Assembly (NCBI GenBank): GCA_029210695.1
Contig: JARGFH010000022.1
Coordinates: 1 to 59,390, forward strand
DNA length: 59,390 nt
Reading direction: 5' to 3'
DNA from: Acidimicrobiia bacterium
GTDB taxonomy: Bacteria; Actinomycetota; Acidimicrobiia; Spongiisociales; JAHEDJ01
Shown: piece after piece, positions 27,201 to 35,427 of the stretch
Numbering within the stretch: the first letter of the stretch is position 1
Layout of the letters: every line of letters begins with the position of its first letter
Notes under the pieces: generated by a model
Told to the model about the DNA's origin: nothing
The model's input: only the letters and a program-made list of their open reading frames with translations
The model's database searches: none
Made by a program: the position numbers and the translations under genes

Positions 27201-28289
27201 CCGCGGTCCCACACGACAATCGACCTCTGCAGGAATCAGAATGAATGGCTCTTCACTGATGTGAATCCGGGCTATCCGATTGCGTTGGTGGAATTCGTCA
27301 AGGGGTTCGCTGATGGCGACCTGACGATAAGAGGCACTCACGCATCAGTCGATGAATTGCTCGAGGCGAGACGGCTTCCCGGTGGGGTCCTCCGGGTCGA
27401 TCGTCTGGCGCTTATCGACCCCTTGATATGTGTTCCGGCCGTGGAGTCAAGAGCCGAGGTGGAGCTACTCGGCGCCTTGCTCGAACACCCGGCGTTCGGT
27501 CAGCCCGACAGACCCGACTTCCGAGCGCGACCACACACGGAGTTGCACGTAACCAACGATGAGCGTTGGTTCTCCGATGCTGGGGATGAGATCTACAACC
27601 ACCTAAACATCGAGAGACATAGGTTCGCGCGGGAGACTGGCGCTTTTGCCCACGGCGATTTCAACGCTATCGCCGAGGATCTCCAGCGGCAACGGATGCG
27701 ATTAGCCCGACACCAAAGATCACCTTTCTCGGAAATGGCGCCGGAGTGGGCGGCCAATCCCAAGTCGCTGCCAGCACGGAATCCGAGGATTGCATATCGG
27801 GCGATCATCCACGCTTCCAACCCAAGGAAGATGTGGGCGGCGCTCGTGCCTCCGCGGCACCTCCTCACCAACGCAGCCCCTTACCTCCTTTTCCCCCGTG
27901 GTGGGGTGACTGAGCAGGCGTATGTCCTGGGAATGCTCAATTCGTCCGTCTGTGACTGGTTCGGGCACCTCCGCATCGTGCTCAACCTCAACTATTTCAT
28001 CCTCAATTCGGTTCCTGTACCGCTTCTGAGGAGAAGCGAGCGTGTTGATAGGTTCATCGGCATTGCTGCGGGTCTCGCCATCACCGAAGCTCACGACTGG
28101 GGTGAATGGACAAGCATTGCGCATGATCCAGGCACCGACGTCACCAGCGCCTACGCAGAACTCGATGCAATTGCCTTCCTCGAATACGGACTCGAAGAGG
28201 GACACAAGGCTCTGGTCTGGACGGAAGAGGGTGACGTTGCTCACCCCCCTAGGGATCTCGTCGAGTCGTTTATCAAGAGATGGCGATGA
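24273..28289 (+). CDS. Eco57I-type adenine-specific DNA methyltransferase of a restriction-like system
   Basis: This 1338-residue protein starts at ATG 24273; a TTG 36 nt upstream is an alternative. The N-terminal 500 residues are helical and unassigned. The methylase core has motif I 'MGSGHFL' (Gly612 area) and the catalytic 'NPPW' at 860-863, typical of N6-adenine enzymes. The C-terminal part after residue 860 would hold target recognition. The size fits Eco57I-like, PglX or DISARM DrmMI proteins. It overlaps the helicase gene by 4 nt, so the pair is one unit. Codon use after about 26560 is visibly more relaxed than before it, which suggests a mosaic recognition region. Confidence 0.82.
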   Translation: MRNTGSFLIDQPGPIPWQLPEVGRGSFQACDLFLGKGAHPLEVAVATAPTRPNVSDVRQLWKRRKDNRAAPLLLIVLYQGAHGLRAAMCGPTGDNPPVQDDRDPGQAERIATSALAEPNRNAAIRFLHEVLPESDSDLAGIRNAGMFATHQLKDGVPTRPDWAAMTKTGQTALNKRGQDLIRSLGFIIDQLGAATSVLRLEDNGAKTAVAIFLDENETPEGAAPRFGGTSPISHALAQADAESLPYVVLTRGSQIRVYAARKHTGVGRKGRAETFIEANLALLPDDLAGYLPLLFGADALRPEGSFEQILEESQRFASGLGERLRDRVYNQVVPHLARVVAAHHKANGSTVTEQDLADLYELAMVILFRLLFVAYAEDKDLLPYRSNGLYQRNALKTLAAGLADRVNQDHTDFDPAATDMGDQIRSLSKAVDQGNRDWAVPAYNGGMFSSDPDISQVGARLAELSLTNAEIGPALLALLVDRTDEDVHGPVDFRSLSVREFGTIYEGLLESNLSVAPSNLTVASDGAYVPAGDRDEVVVVEGEIYLHNRSGARKATGSYFTKPFAVEHLLEHALEPALDDHLKRLRELTDAGEEHKAADAFFDFRCADIAMGSGHFLVAAVDHIEARLSSFLAEHPIPGVVNELERIRAAAFENLGPDLADAYEIEQASLLRRQVARRCIYGVDLNLIAVELARLGMWIHTFVPGLPLSFLDHNLVQGNSLTGIGTIDEALDILVPETGRTGTPSLLRSQIEGWLERAEDALSRLGRISDATAREIRDARAAHDQATEAVEPARKLFDLLIAVRIGAIPRFEDVSDETLAHPQLKEAVGLASQLGALHFPIAFPEVFSRGRPGFDCIVGNPPWEEVKTEELAFWNLHFPGLKGMAKTLQKSQIRLNRAQRPDLVAEYETQLAESDAVRHALLAGPYDGMSEGDPDLYKAFAWRFWQLSHEDGFVGVVLPKSILATKGSAPWRRTVLPRSHTTIDLCRNQNEWLFTDVNPGYPIALVEFVKGFADGDLTIRGTHASVDELLEARRLPGGVLRVDRLALIDPLICVPAVESRAEVELLGALLEHPAFGQPDRPDFRARPHTELHVTNDERWFSDAGDEIYNHLNIERHRFARETGAFAHGDFNAIAEDLQRQRMRLARHQRSPFSEMAPEWAANPKSLPARNPRIAYRAIIHASNPRKMWAALVPPRHLLTNAAPYLLFPRGGVTEQAYVLGMLNSSVCDWFGHLRIVLNLNYFILNSVPVPLLRRSERVDRFIGIAAGLAITEAHDWGEWTSIAHDPGTDVTSAYAELDAIAFLEYGLEEGHKALVWTEEGDVAHPPRDLVESFIKRWR

Positions 28290-31200
28290 GCAAAGCAAAG
28301 CCCGAGTTCGCGACCAACCGTTCGGATGAGATGGTGGCCGATGCGCTGCGTAGTCATCTCGGCTACTTGCTGGAGACGTGGGCGAAACCGTTCGAGGTGG
28401 CGGTCGCAACTGCCTACTTCAACTCGGGTGGATTCGGTCTGATTGCCAACGAGTTGGAGAGGGTCGGTGAAGTGCGGTTGTTGTTGGGGGCGGAGCCGGA
28501 TGCGCGTGAGTGGCGTATCCGCAACCTGGACCCGAAGACCCCCCCGCAACGAGCGGAGCGGGCTCGTCTCCGCAACGCTCTGGTTGGTCATGAGCGGGAG
28601 ATCGAACAGGACCGGGATCTGCTCGGGTTTGAGATCGAAGCGGATGCTGGCGCAAAAAGGCTGATCGAGTGGTTGCGTTCGGGCCGGGTCGAGGTGCGCC
28701 GTTTCGAGGAGGGCTTCCTGCACGGGAAGGCGTTCCTGGTCACCACCGATGATGAGGGTGTTGTGGCCGGATCATCGAACTTCACTTACGCCGGGTTGGC
28801 CAAGAACCTCGAGTTGAACTTGGGCCACTATCAGCCGCACGTGGTCAAGCAGGTGCGGGAGTGGTACGAGGAGCTGTGGAAGGATGCAGTCCCGTTCGAC
28901 CTCGCCGAAATCTATGACGCCCGGTTCGAACCCCACAACCCTTACCTGATCTATTTGCGGATGCTGTACGAGCGGTACGGTCGGGAGATCGAGGACGAGG
29001 CCCGCGACGCCGGCACGGGTATCCATCTGACAGAGTTCCAGCGGGACGGTGTGTGGCGTGCCCGGCGGATCCTCGACCGGTACACCGGGGTGCTGGTCGC
29101 CGACGGAGTCGGGTTGGGCAAATCGTTCATCGCCGGGGAGCTGATCCGAGAAGCGGTGATCGATCGCAGGCAGCGGGTGCTGTTGGTGGCGCCGGCGGCG
29201 CTACGGGACGGGATGTGGAGGAAGTTCCTGCTCACCCACCAGCTCGGAGTGGAGATCAAGTCCTATGAAGAACTCTCCGAGGACCCAAGACTCAATCCCC
29301 AAGGTGCCGGGTCAGGCTTGGCTTTCGGCTTAAACGACTATGCGATGGTCGTGATCGACGAATCGCACGCCTACCGCAACCCGGAAACGCTCCGTGCCGA
29401 GGTGCTGCGGAAACTGTTGGGGGGAACCCCACCCAAGGAGCTGGTCCTGTTGACAGCCACCCCGGTGAACAACAGCCTGTGGGACCTTTACTACCTGCTC
29501 AACTACTTCGTGAAGAACGACGCAGCGTTCGCCGACACGGGGATCCGGAGCCTTCGAGACCATTTCGCTCAGGCGATGGCGGAAGACCCCGACGACCTGA
29601 CCCCCGACCGGCTGTTCGATGTCCTGGACGCGGTGGCAGTGCGCCGGACCCGCCACTTCGTGAAGCGCTACTACCCGAACGACTCCATCACCCTCGACGG
29701 CATCCAGGTGCAGATCACGTTCCCGAAACCGGTCGTGCACAAGGTGACCTATAACCTCGATGACGTGCTGCCGGGGTTCTTCGAAAGGTTCGCTCATGCT
29801 CTCGACTGTGATGAACCCGATTGTGGCCGCGACGATCACGCCTCGGTGCAGGGTGAACCGGTCCTGCATCTCGCCCGGTACAGCCCGACCCGTTTCTTGC
29901 GGAACCTCGATGATCTCCTTGATGCCGATACCGAGCAAGGTGTCGAGGTGCGGCGCAGGCGGTCCTCTGAAATCCCACTTGGTGGTCTGCTGCGGTCAGG
30001 GCTGTTGAAACGGTTCGAGTCGTCCGCTCACGCTTTCGCCAAGACTTGCCGCCGGATGGCCGGAAGCCACGATGGTTTCTTGGATCTTCTCGGCGTCGGG
30101 AAGGTAGCGACCGGGGAAGCGTTAGCCGAATGGCTGAAGGCCGACACCGACGAACTGGACGCATACCTAGAGGAACATGGCGACCTCGACGACGCTGATC
30201 TCTACGACACCGATACTCTCCGCGCTGCCGTCAAGGCTGACCGGAAGTTACTGCTCGACTTCGCCGGCCAGGCGGAGACGGTCACCTGGGACCGGGACCC
30301 GAAACTCACCGCTTTGGTCGAGGAGATGCGGGAGATCCTCACCCAGGCAGAGGATGAAAAGATCGGCGAGGAGGATGCACGCAACCGGCGAAAGGTGCTG
30401 GTGTTCTCCTATTTCGCTGATACCGCCAGGTGGATCACCGACTACCTCGAGGACGTCTTCGCCACCGAACCCGACCTGACACCTTACAGGGATCGACTGG
30501 CGCAGATCACCGGTTCCGCGGGCGATAGGAGCGAGGTGCTGTTTGGGTTCGCCCCAGTGTCCAGCGAAGCACCGGAGGGCTTGAACCAGGACCGTTTCGA
30601 CGTCCTAGTCTCCACCGATGTGCTCGCCGAGGGCGTCAACCTGCAGCAAGCCCGCCACATCATCAACTTCGACCTGCCCTGGAACCCGATGCGGATGGTG
30701 CAGCGCCACGGGCGGATCGACCGGATCGGCTCCCTCCATGACCGGGTGTACGTCCGCTGTTTCTTCCCCGACCAGCAGTTGGACGGGCTCCTGGGTTTGG
30801 AGGAGCGACTGCACAACAAGATCACCCAAGCGGCACGCACCATTGGGGTCGAGGGCGAGGTGCTGCCCGGTTCGGAGACAAGCGACCGGGTCTTTGCCGA
30901 GACCCGCGAGGAGATCGAACGGCTTCGCCGGGAGGAAACCACCCTGTTCGAAACTGGAGGTGAGGGTGGACACGCCTACTCGGGCGAGGAGTACCGTCAG
31001 GAACTCCGCCAGGGACTAGCTGACCCCGACACTGCCCGGCTGATCAAGGCTCTCCCGTGGGGGTCCGGCAGCGGCATGGTCCGGGCCGGCGCCAGCCCAG
31101 GGTTCGTGTTCTGTGCCCGGGTCGGCGACCACCCCGAACCTCTCTACCGGTACGTCGAAATGACAGACACCGGCGAAACGGACATTGTCGCCGACACGCT

Positions 31201-31690
31201 CACCTGTCTCGCCCATGCCCACGCCGGCGTCGACAGCGACAGAGTGCTCAGCGACGACACCCACCGGACCGCCTACGATGCTTGGGCGGCCGCCCGACAG
31301 CACATCCTCGACGAATGGACGCTTGCGACCGACCCGGCCAACCTGCAACCGTCCGTCCCGAAAACAATGCGGGACGCCGCCCAGCTGATTCGCGACTACC
31401 CGCCGGCTGGACTCACCCAAGACGAGGTTGACCGGCTGGTTGATACCCTGGAGGCGCCGTACGGGAATCGCATCCAGCGGGTGATCCGGGCGGCGATGCG
31501 CTCATCCGAGGATCCCCGCCAAGCAGCGGTAGCCATCGCACAAGCGGTAGAGGAGCAGGGTCTCGAACCGGCCCCACCAGTGGAGCCGCTCCCGGTGATC
31601 ATCGCCGATGACATCCACCTGGTCTGCTGGCAAGCGATCGTCCCCTCGGAGACCACCGGAGAACCTCCAGGTAACGATCGTCGGTTATGA
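28286..31690 (+). CDS. PLD-like nuclease domain fused to SNF2/HepA-type helicase
   Basis: This 1134-residue protein starts with a phospholipase-D-type domain ('FLHGKAFLV' with His146, then 'GSSNFT'), a single HKD motif. A SNF2-like helicase follows: Walker A 'GVGLGKSF' (274-281), 'VIDESHAY' with Asp358, 'LLTATPVNN', and motif VI 'QRHGRIDRIG'. The C-terminal 250 residues are unassigned. ATG 28286 overlaps the methylase stop; ATG 28280 is also in frame. This probably translocates on DNA and cuts unmodified DNA, acting with the methylase. It is related to but not the same as the DISARM helicase set. Confidence 0.85.
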   Translation: MSKAKPEFATNRSDEMVADALRSHLGYLLETWAKPFEVAVATAYFNSGGFGLIANELERVGEVRLLLGAEPDAREWRIRNLDPKTPPQRAERARLRNALVGHEREIEQDRDLLGFEIEADAGAKRLIEWLRSGRVEVRRFEEGFLHGKAFLVTTDDEGVVAGSSNFTYAGLAKNLELNLGHYQPHVVKQVREWYEELWKDAVPFDLAEIYDARFEPHNPYLIYLRMLYERYGREIEDEARDAGTGIHLTEFQRDGVWRARRILDRYTGVLVADGVGLGKSFIAGELIREAVIDRRQRVLLVAPAALRDGMWRKFLLTHQLGVEIKSYEELSEDPRLNPQGAGSGLAFGLNDYAMVVIDESHAYRNPETLRAEVLRKLLGGTPPKELVLLTATPVNNSLWDLYYLLNYFVKNDAAFADTGIRSLRDHFAQAMAEDPDDLTPDRLFDVLDAVAVRRTRHFVKRYYPNDSITLDGIQVQITFPKPVVHKVTYNLDDVLPGFFERFAHALDCDEPDCGRDDHASVQGEPVLHLARYSPTRFLRNLDDLLDADTEQGVEVRRRRSSEIPLGGLLRSGLLKRFESSAHAFAKTCRRMAGSHDGFLDLLGVGKVATGEALAEWLKADTDELDAYLEEHGDLDDADLYDTDTLRAAVKADRKLLLDFAGQAETVTWDRDPKLTALVEEMREILTQAEDEKIGEEDARNRRKVLVFSYFADTARWITDYLEDVFATEPDLTPYRDRLAQITGSAGDRSEVLFGFAPVSSEAPEGLNQDRFDVLVSTDVLAEGVNLQQARHIINFDLPWNPMRMVQRHGRIDRIGSLHDRVYVRCFFPDQQLDGLLGLEERLHNKITQAARTIGVEGEVLPGSETSDRVFAETREEIERLRREETTLFETGGEGGHAYSGEEYRQELRQGLADPDTARLIKALPWGSGSGMVRAGASPGFVFCARVGDHPEPLYRYVEMTDTGETDIVADTLTCLAHAHAGVDSDRVLSDDTHRTAYDAWAAARQHILDEWTLATDPANLQPSVPKTMRDAAQLIRDYPPAGLTQDEVDRLVDTLEAPYGNRIQRVIRAAMRSSEDPRQAAVAIAQAVEEQGLEPAPPVEPLPVIIADDIHLVCWQAIVPSETTGEPPGNDRRL

Positions 31691-31844
31691 CGACCGCGAT
31701 CCGCTGGGGCGCATCGAGGCAGCGGTACTCGACATCCTCGCCGCCCCTTGAACCTCGAGGGCAGGCCGAGCACATCCCCCCGGCAGCAATTGACGGGTTT
31801 CCGCAGGCGGATCACCTCGAGCGACTGAGCGCCTTCGAATCAGA

Positions 31845-34800
31845 TCAGCGAGCGATTGCGTCAAGGCCTCGACTGTTTGAACCGTTCAGTTCTCGGACAT
31901 CTTCTTCAATGCTCCGGCGGGCGACCATCCATGATGCTCGTCTGACAACGTCCCAACTGGGAGGCTGAGGACCCAAGAGATTGCGGGCATCGTCGGGGAC
32001 ATCAAGATGGGTTCGGATGTAAACCACTCGATCGACGATCCGCTCCCACGCTGCGCGTCGATCGGGGTCGGCGGGCCGCTCGCCGATGACATCGACGATC
32101 CATCCAGGTGGCTCGTACGCGATGGCGTCGAGCCGGTCTCGATGTCGGGCCCGTGTCTCCTGGTGGAGGGCGATGTATTCAGCAAGAAGTTCGTCCCGAC
32201 CTTCGACGGACTCGGTGACTCGTCTGGAATCAAGTTGTACTTCCAGGGCCGCCACGCGCTCGTTCAGTTGTCGGTCGGTGAGGGTCCGGGGTCCCCGTCC
32301 GGTGTCAGAAGCCGCCGGCTCCGTGGCCGTCCGGCCTAGGGCCGTGATGAGGGTGGGCAGCCGCTCGGGGTGTTGGTGGGTCAGGTGCGTGCATTCGCTC
32401 TCGTTGAGGTCTGGATCGGTGAGGTAGAGCGTGTTGGCTTCGCGGCCTCGGCTCATGGTGACGTAGATCCATTCTCGGTCGACGCCGTCCCCAGCGACCG
32501 TGTGGGCACGCCGGGCGGTTGCGCCTTGGGCCTTGTGGCCCGTGAGGGCGTAGCCCCAGTCGAGGTTGCCTTCGTCGATGTACCAATGTGGGACGGTCAC
32601 AATCTTGTCGTTGCGGTCGAGTCTGAGCGTGATCGTGCGCCGTTCGGTGTCGATTCCGGTGACGGTGGCGAGGTCGCCGTTGAGCACACCCAGCTTGGGG
32701 CGGTTCTTGAGGCACACGGCTCTGTCTCCAGTCTGGAACTGGCGGTCGCCAGCGTTCACCGTCGGTCCGTGGAGCAATCCGGATTCAGCGATGCGGGCGC
32801 GAGCCTGCTGGTTGAGCTGGTCGACGGTGGTGTTGCGGTGCCCAATGAGTAGCACTTGGGCGGGGCCACCGGTGTCTTGGACGTCGCGGTGCCAGGCGGC
32901 GACGGCTTGGGTGATGGGGTCATCGGGGGTGGCGGCAACGTTGATCAGTCCGCGCCGGTCGTACATGGCTACCGCCCGGGAGATCGAACCATGGCGGAGT
33001 TCCGCCAGTGCGGTTCGCTCCCATTCCTGGTCCTGTCGGACGTTCTCGGTCAGCTCGATGGCGGGGAGGCGAGCCGTGAGCGCGGCGAACAGGCCGCCGG
33101 CGTCGATCTCGGCGAGTTGGCGGTGGTCGCCGATCAGGATGAGTTTCCCGGATGCTGATTCGACCAGGTCGGAGACCTCGGCGAGGTGGCGGCTGCCGAC
33201 CATGCCTGCCTCGTCGACGACAACGATGGCACCGGTTGGGAGGCCACCGGATGCTTTGGTTTCCCATAGGAAGCGGGTGATGGTGGCTGAGGGGATGCCG
33301 GTGGCGGTTTCGAATCCGGCGGCGGCTCGGGCGGCCAGCGCCGTTCCAATGACGGGGGTTCCAGTTTCGGTGGCGAGTTCCTCGATGGTGGCCATGACGG
33401 TCGTCTTGCCGGTCCCGGCCGCTCCAACGCCGATGTCGATAGCGTTTCCGGAATTGGCGAACTGACGGACCATCGCCCGCTGCCCATCGGTGAGGTTCTG
33501 TTGAGTCGCGAGAACGGCATCGACACGCGCCTCAGGGACAATCCACCGTTGGGCTGCGATTCCGTTCTGGGCGCGGTCGATGATTCGCTGTTCGATGGTT
33601 AGGAGTTCGGCGGTGGTGTAGCGGCGTTCGTTGACCAGTCCGGGAAAGGTGTCGCCGTTCGCGCGTCGCATGATGGGAGCGTTCGCCGAGTTGACGAGTT
33701 CGAGGAGTCGGTCGAGTTCGGCGGGCTCAAGGTTGATCGACAGGTCACCCAGTGGGTCCGTCGCTAAATGACTCGGGAGGATCGGGATCACTTCAGCACG
33801 GTGCAGGAAGGTGTCGGCGAGGCCCTCGATCTGGGCTCGTCGTCCTCCTTCAGGCAAAGCCTCTGCGGCGGCGGCGATCACGTCCGCTCGCCCAAAGGTG
33901 GATGCCTGGGCGGTGAGCCCCTCGGCCGATGCCATACGATCGAATACCGGTTCGGGCTCAGGCATTTCGACCTCGCGCCCTTGCTCAAGGAACGCGGCCA
34001 CCGAGGCTGGGGTCAGCCCGACGTCGGCGCCGCGATCGAGCCACGAGGGCATTAGAGCATCGACCGGGTGTTCTTGCTTGGGTGTGCGAGTTGCCAGGGT
34101 GGCGGTTTCGTTGGCAGCTGGGGTGTCGGCGAAGCCGTGCGAGTCCCGCCACTCCTCGATTTCCTGGCGTCGCTGGGAGAAGGCCGTGATCTGGTCGCGG
34201 GTGAAGCCTTCGATGTCGGCCATCCCGTTGCGGACGGGCTGCCAGCGAACACCGAGTCGTTCGCTGAGCCGACTGCGCAGTTCCGCTTCGTGGAGGTATC
34301 CGGCGTCGAGTTGGTGACGGTACAAGAGTCGTCCATCGATGGCCCGCCAGACGCCGTCGACACCCTCGACCCGGTTGCCTACGACGACGTGGGTGTGGAG
34401 CTGGGGGTCGTCGCTGCGGCTGGTGAACTCGGTGAACCACGCGGCCAGGTACCCGGTGGTCCGAATCGGCCAGGTTTCCACTCGAAAGCGGGTCGTCCCA
34501 TCGTGATCGAGGATCGGCTTGCCTCCGCGATCGGTGACGGGCACCCGGGATGCTCCCCGGGTCGAGGAAGCGACCGACTCCAGGTAGGCGACCGCCTCGG
34601 CGGTGGCTTCCTCGAACGCCTCGACGACGTGCCTGCGGACCTCATCGTCCCCGAACGCCCACAGCAGCGACACCGACTTGTCCGCCGAGAACGTCAGATC
34701 CCACGCCGCGACCCCGTCCTTGCGAAGCTGCCGCCCGAGCTGCTCCCCCGTCGCGGGGTGCTGACCGTCGAACAGTCGGACCAGGCCCTCGGCCGACACG

Positions 34801-34946
34801 GTTCCCGTCAGGCCTTGTTCGGCGGCGCCGGTGCCGTGCCAGCGACCGGTGGCATTTCCGCCTCGCAGGTAGTAGTCCTCGCGGGGCGAGATCTCGCTCG
34901 TCTTGCGAAGGTAGTAGTCCTTGCGGGCCTTGGCGAGACTCAGCAT
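31845..34946 (-). CDS. MobF-family conjugative relaxase-helicase (TraA/TrwC-like)
   Basis: This is a 1033-residue protein. The N-terminal relaxase has Tyr pairs at 11-12 and 25-26, of which one should be the nicking tyrosine, 'FSADKSVSLLWA', and 'DPQLHTHVVV' (His184, His186). The first His of the usual FxH-TSR motif appears as Glu in 'WFTEFTSR'. The helicase part is RecD2-like: 'GAAGTGKTTVM', 'VVVDEAGMVGSRHL', and 'YALTGHKAQGATARR'. It nicks oriT and unwinds the strand. ATG 34946 has GGAGGG upstream. It is alone on the minus strand and converges with the helicase gene. Confidence 0.93.
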   Translation of the reverse strand: MLSLAKARKDYYLRKTSEISPREDYYLRGGNATGRWHGTGAAEQGLTGTVSAEGLVRLFDGQHPATGEQLGRQLRKDGVAAWDLTFSADKSVSLLWAFGDDEVRRHVVEAFEEATAEAVAYLESVASSTRGASRVPVTDRGGKPILDHDGTTRFRVETWPIRTTGYLAAWFTEFTSRSDDPQLHTHVVVGNRVEGVDGVWRAIDGRLLYRHQLDAGYLHEAELRSRLSERLGVRWQPVRNGMADIEGFTRDQITAFSQRRQEIEEWRDSHGFADTPAANETATLATRTPKQEHPVDALMPSWLDRGADVGLTPASVAAFLEQGREVEMPEPEPVFDRMASAEGLTAQASTFGRADVIAAAAEALPEGGRRAQIEGLADTFLHRAEVIPILPSHLATDPLGDLSINLEPAELDRLLELVNSANAPIMRRANGDTFPGLVNERRYTTAELLTIEQRIIDRAQNGIAAQRWIVPEARVDAVLATQQNLTDGQRAMVRQFANSGNAIDIGVGAAGTGKTTVMATIEELATETGTPVIGTALAARAAAGFETATGIPSATITRFLWETKASGGLPTGAIVVVDEAGMVGSRHLAEVSDLVESASGKLILIGDHRQLAEIDAGGLFAALTARLPAIELTENVRQDQEWERTALAELRHGSISRAVAMYDRRGLINVAATPDDPITQAVAAWHRDVQDTGGPAQVLLIGHRNTTVDQLNQQARARIAESGLLHGPTVNAGDRQFQTGDRAVCLKNRPKLGVLNGDLATVTGIDTERRTITLRLDRNDKIVTVPHWYIDEGNLDWGYALTGHKAQGATARRAHTVAGDGVDREWIYVTMSRGREANTLYLTDPDLNESECTHLTHQHPERLPTLITALGRTATEPAASDTGRGPRTLTDRQLNERVAALEVQLDSRRVTESVEGRDELLAEYIALHQETRARHRDRLDAIAYEPPGWIVDVIGERPADPDRRAAWERIVDRVVYIRTHLDVPDDARNLLGPQPPSWDVVRRASWMVARRSIEEDVRELNGSNSRGLDAIAR

Positions 34947-35051
34947 TCGGACCCTCCAAAACGGCTCGCCGTGAGAGCCCGGGCAACTTGTTGCAGGTGC
35001 GTGTGGTGCTGAGGGGGGTTCAGTCGGCGACGGCTGACAGGGTGCAGTGAG
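34947..35051. other. Candidate oriT region upstream of the relaxase gene
   Basis: The intergenic region has two perfect short hairpins: ACGGC/GCCGT with a 2-nt loop (34961-34972) and GCAAC/GTTGC with a 2-nt loop (34983-34994). They are followed by a GT-rich stretch (34995-35010) that could hold the nick. MobF origins typically lie beside their relaxase gene with small inverted repeats next to nic. The nic site itself cannot be identified. Confidence 0.4.
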
Positions 35052-35402
35052 GTGTCGGCGGCGGCGGTCTGGGAGTACTCGGTGGTTGGCATCGGGTTCG
35101 TCTTCTCGATCTGGCTCATAGGGCTAATCGTGGAGGAGGACCCTTTCAGCAGAATGCCATTTGCCCTGTCCGACGAGGACAATCTTGCCGAATCTCACTC
35201 CGTCGATGACGGGGATCTGGCGTTGGGGGCCGCCGCGGCCAAGAAACGGCAACTGAGCGCTGCTCCGCCGGCACATCCAGAAACGCCCTGGTTCCTTCGG
35301 ATTCCGAGCCAGCAACGTCGGCCGGCGGCGCACGGACCCGATTGGAGGGTTCTTGAAAGGGCTACGAACACTCTGGTGAGAGGGTTGCTGACACTCTGGT
35401 GA
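35052..35402 (+). CDS. Possible small membrane protein upstream of the ArdC-primase
   Basis: This is a 116-codon frame from GTG 35052. The start has one transmembrane helix ('VVGIGFVFSIWLIGLIV'), then an acidic stretch. Third positions are mostly G/C, which supports coding for the first 90 codons. The end of the frame runs through the 23-bp repeats at 35343-35411, where coding is doubtful. No family was recognised, so it could be real with a shorter end or spurious. Confidence 0.35.
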   Translation: MSAAAVWEYSVVGIGFVFSIWLIGLIVEEDPFSRMPFALSDEDNLAESHSVDDGDLALGAAAAKKRQLSAAPPAHPETPWFLRIPSQQRRPAAHGPDWRVLERATNTLVRGLLTLW

Positions 35403-35411
35403 AAGGGTTGG
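35343..35411 (+). promoter_or_regulatory. Three tandem 23-bp repeats before ArdC-primase (site B)
   Basis: Units run 35343-35365 (degenerate), 35366-35388 and 35389-35411. The last one contains TGACACTCTGGTGAAAGGGT exactly. Cores AGGGC/AGGGT at 35358, 35381 and 35404 are spaced 23 nt apart. From the end of GGGTT (35409) there are 18 nt to the GTG at 35428, the same distance as at the excisionase gene, and a CACTAT -10-like box lies at 35416-35421. Confidence 0.75.
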
Positions 35412-35427
35412 GCTGCACTATCGAAGC

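Noticed and set aside
35031-35050. Repeat-like TGACAGGGT before the 35052 frame
   Set aside because: Only nine bases match and the distance to the start differs (8 instead of 18 nt).
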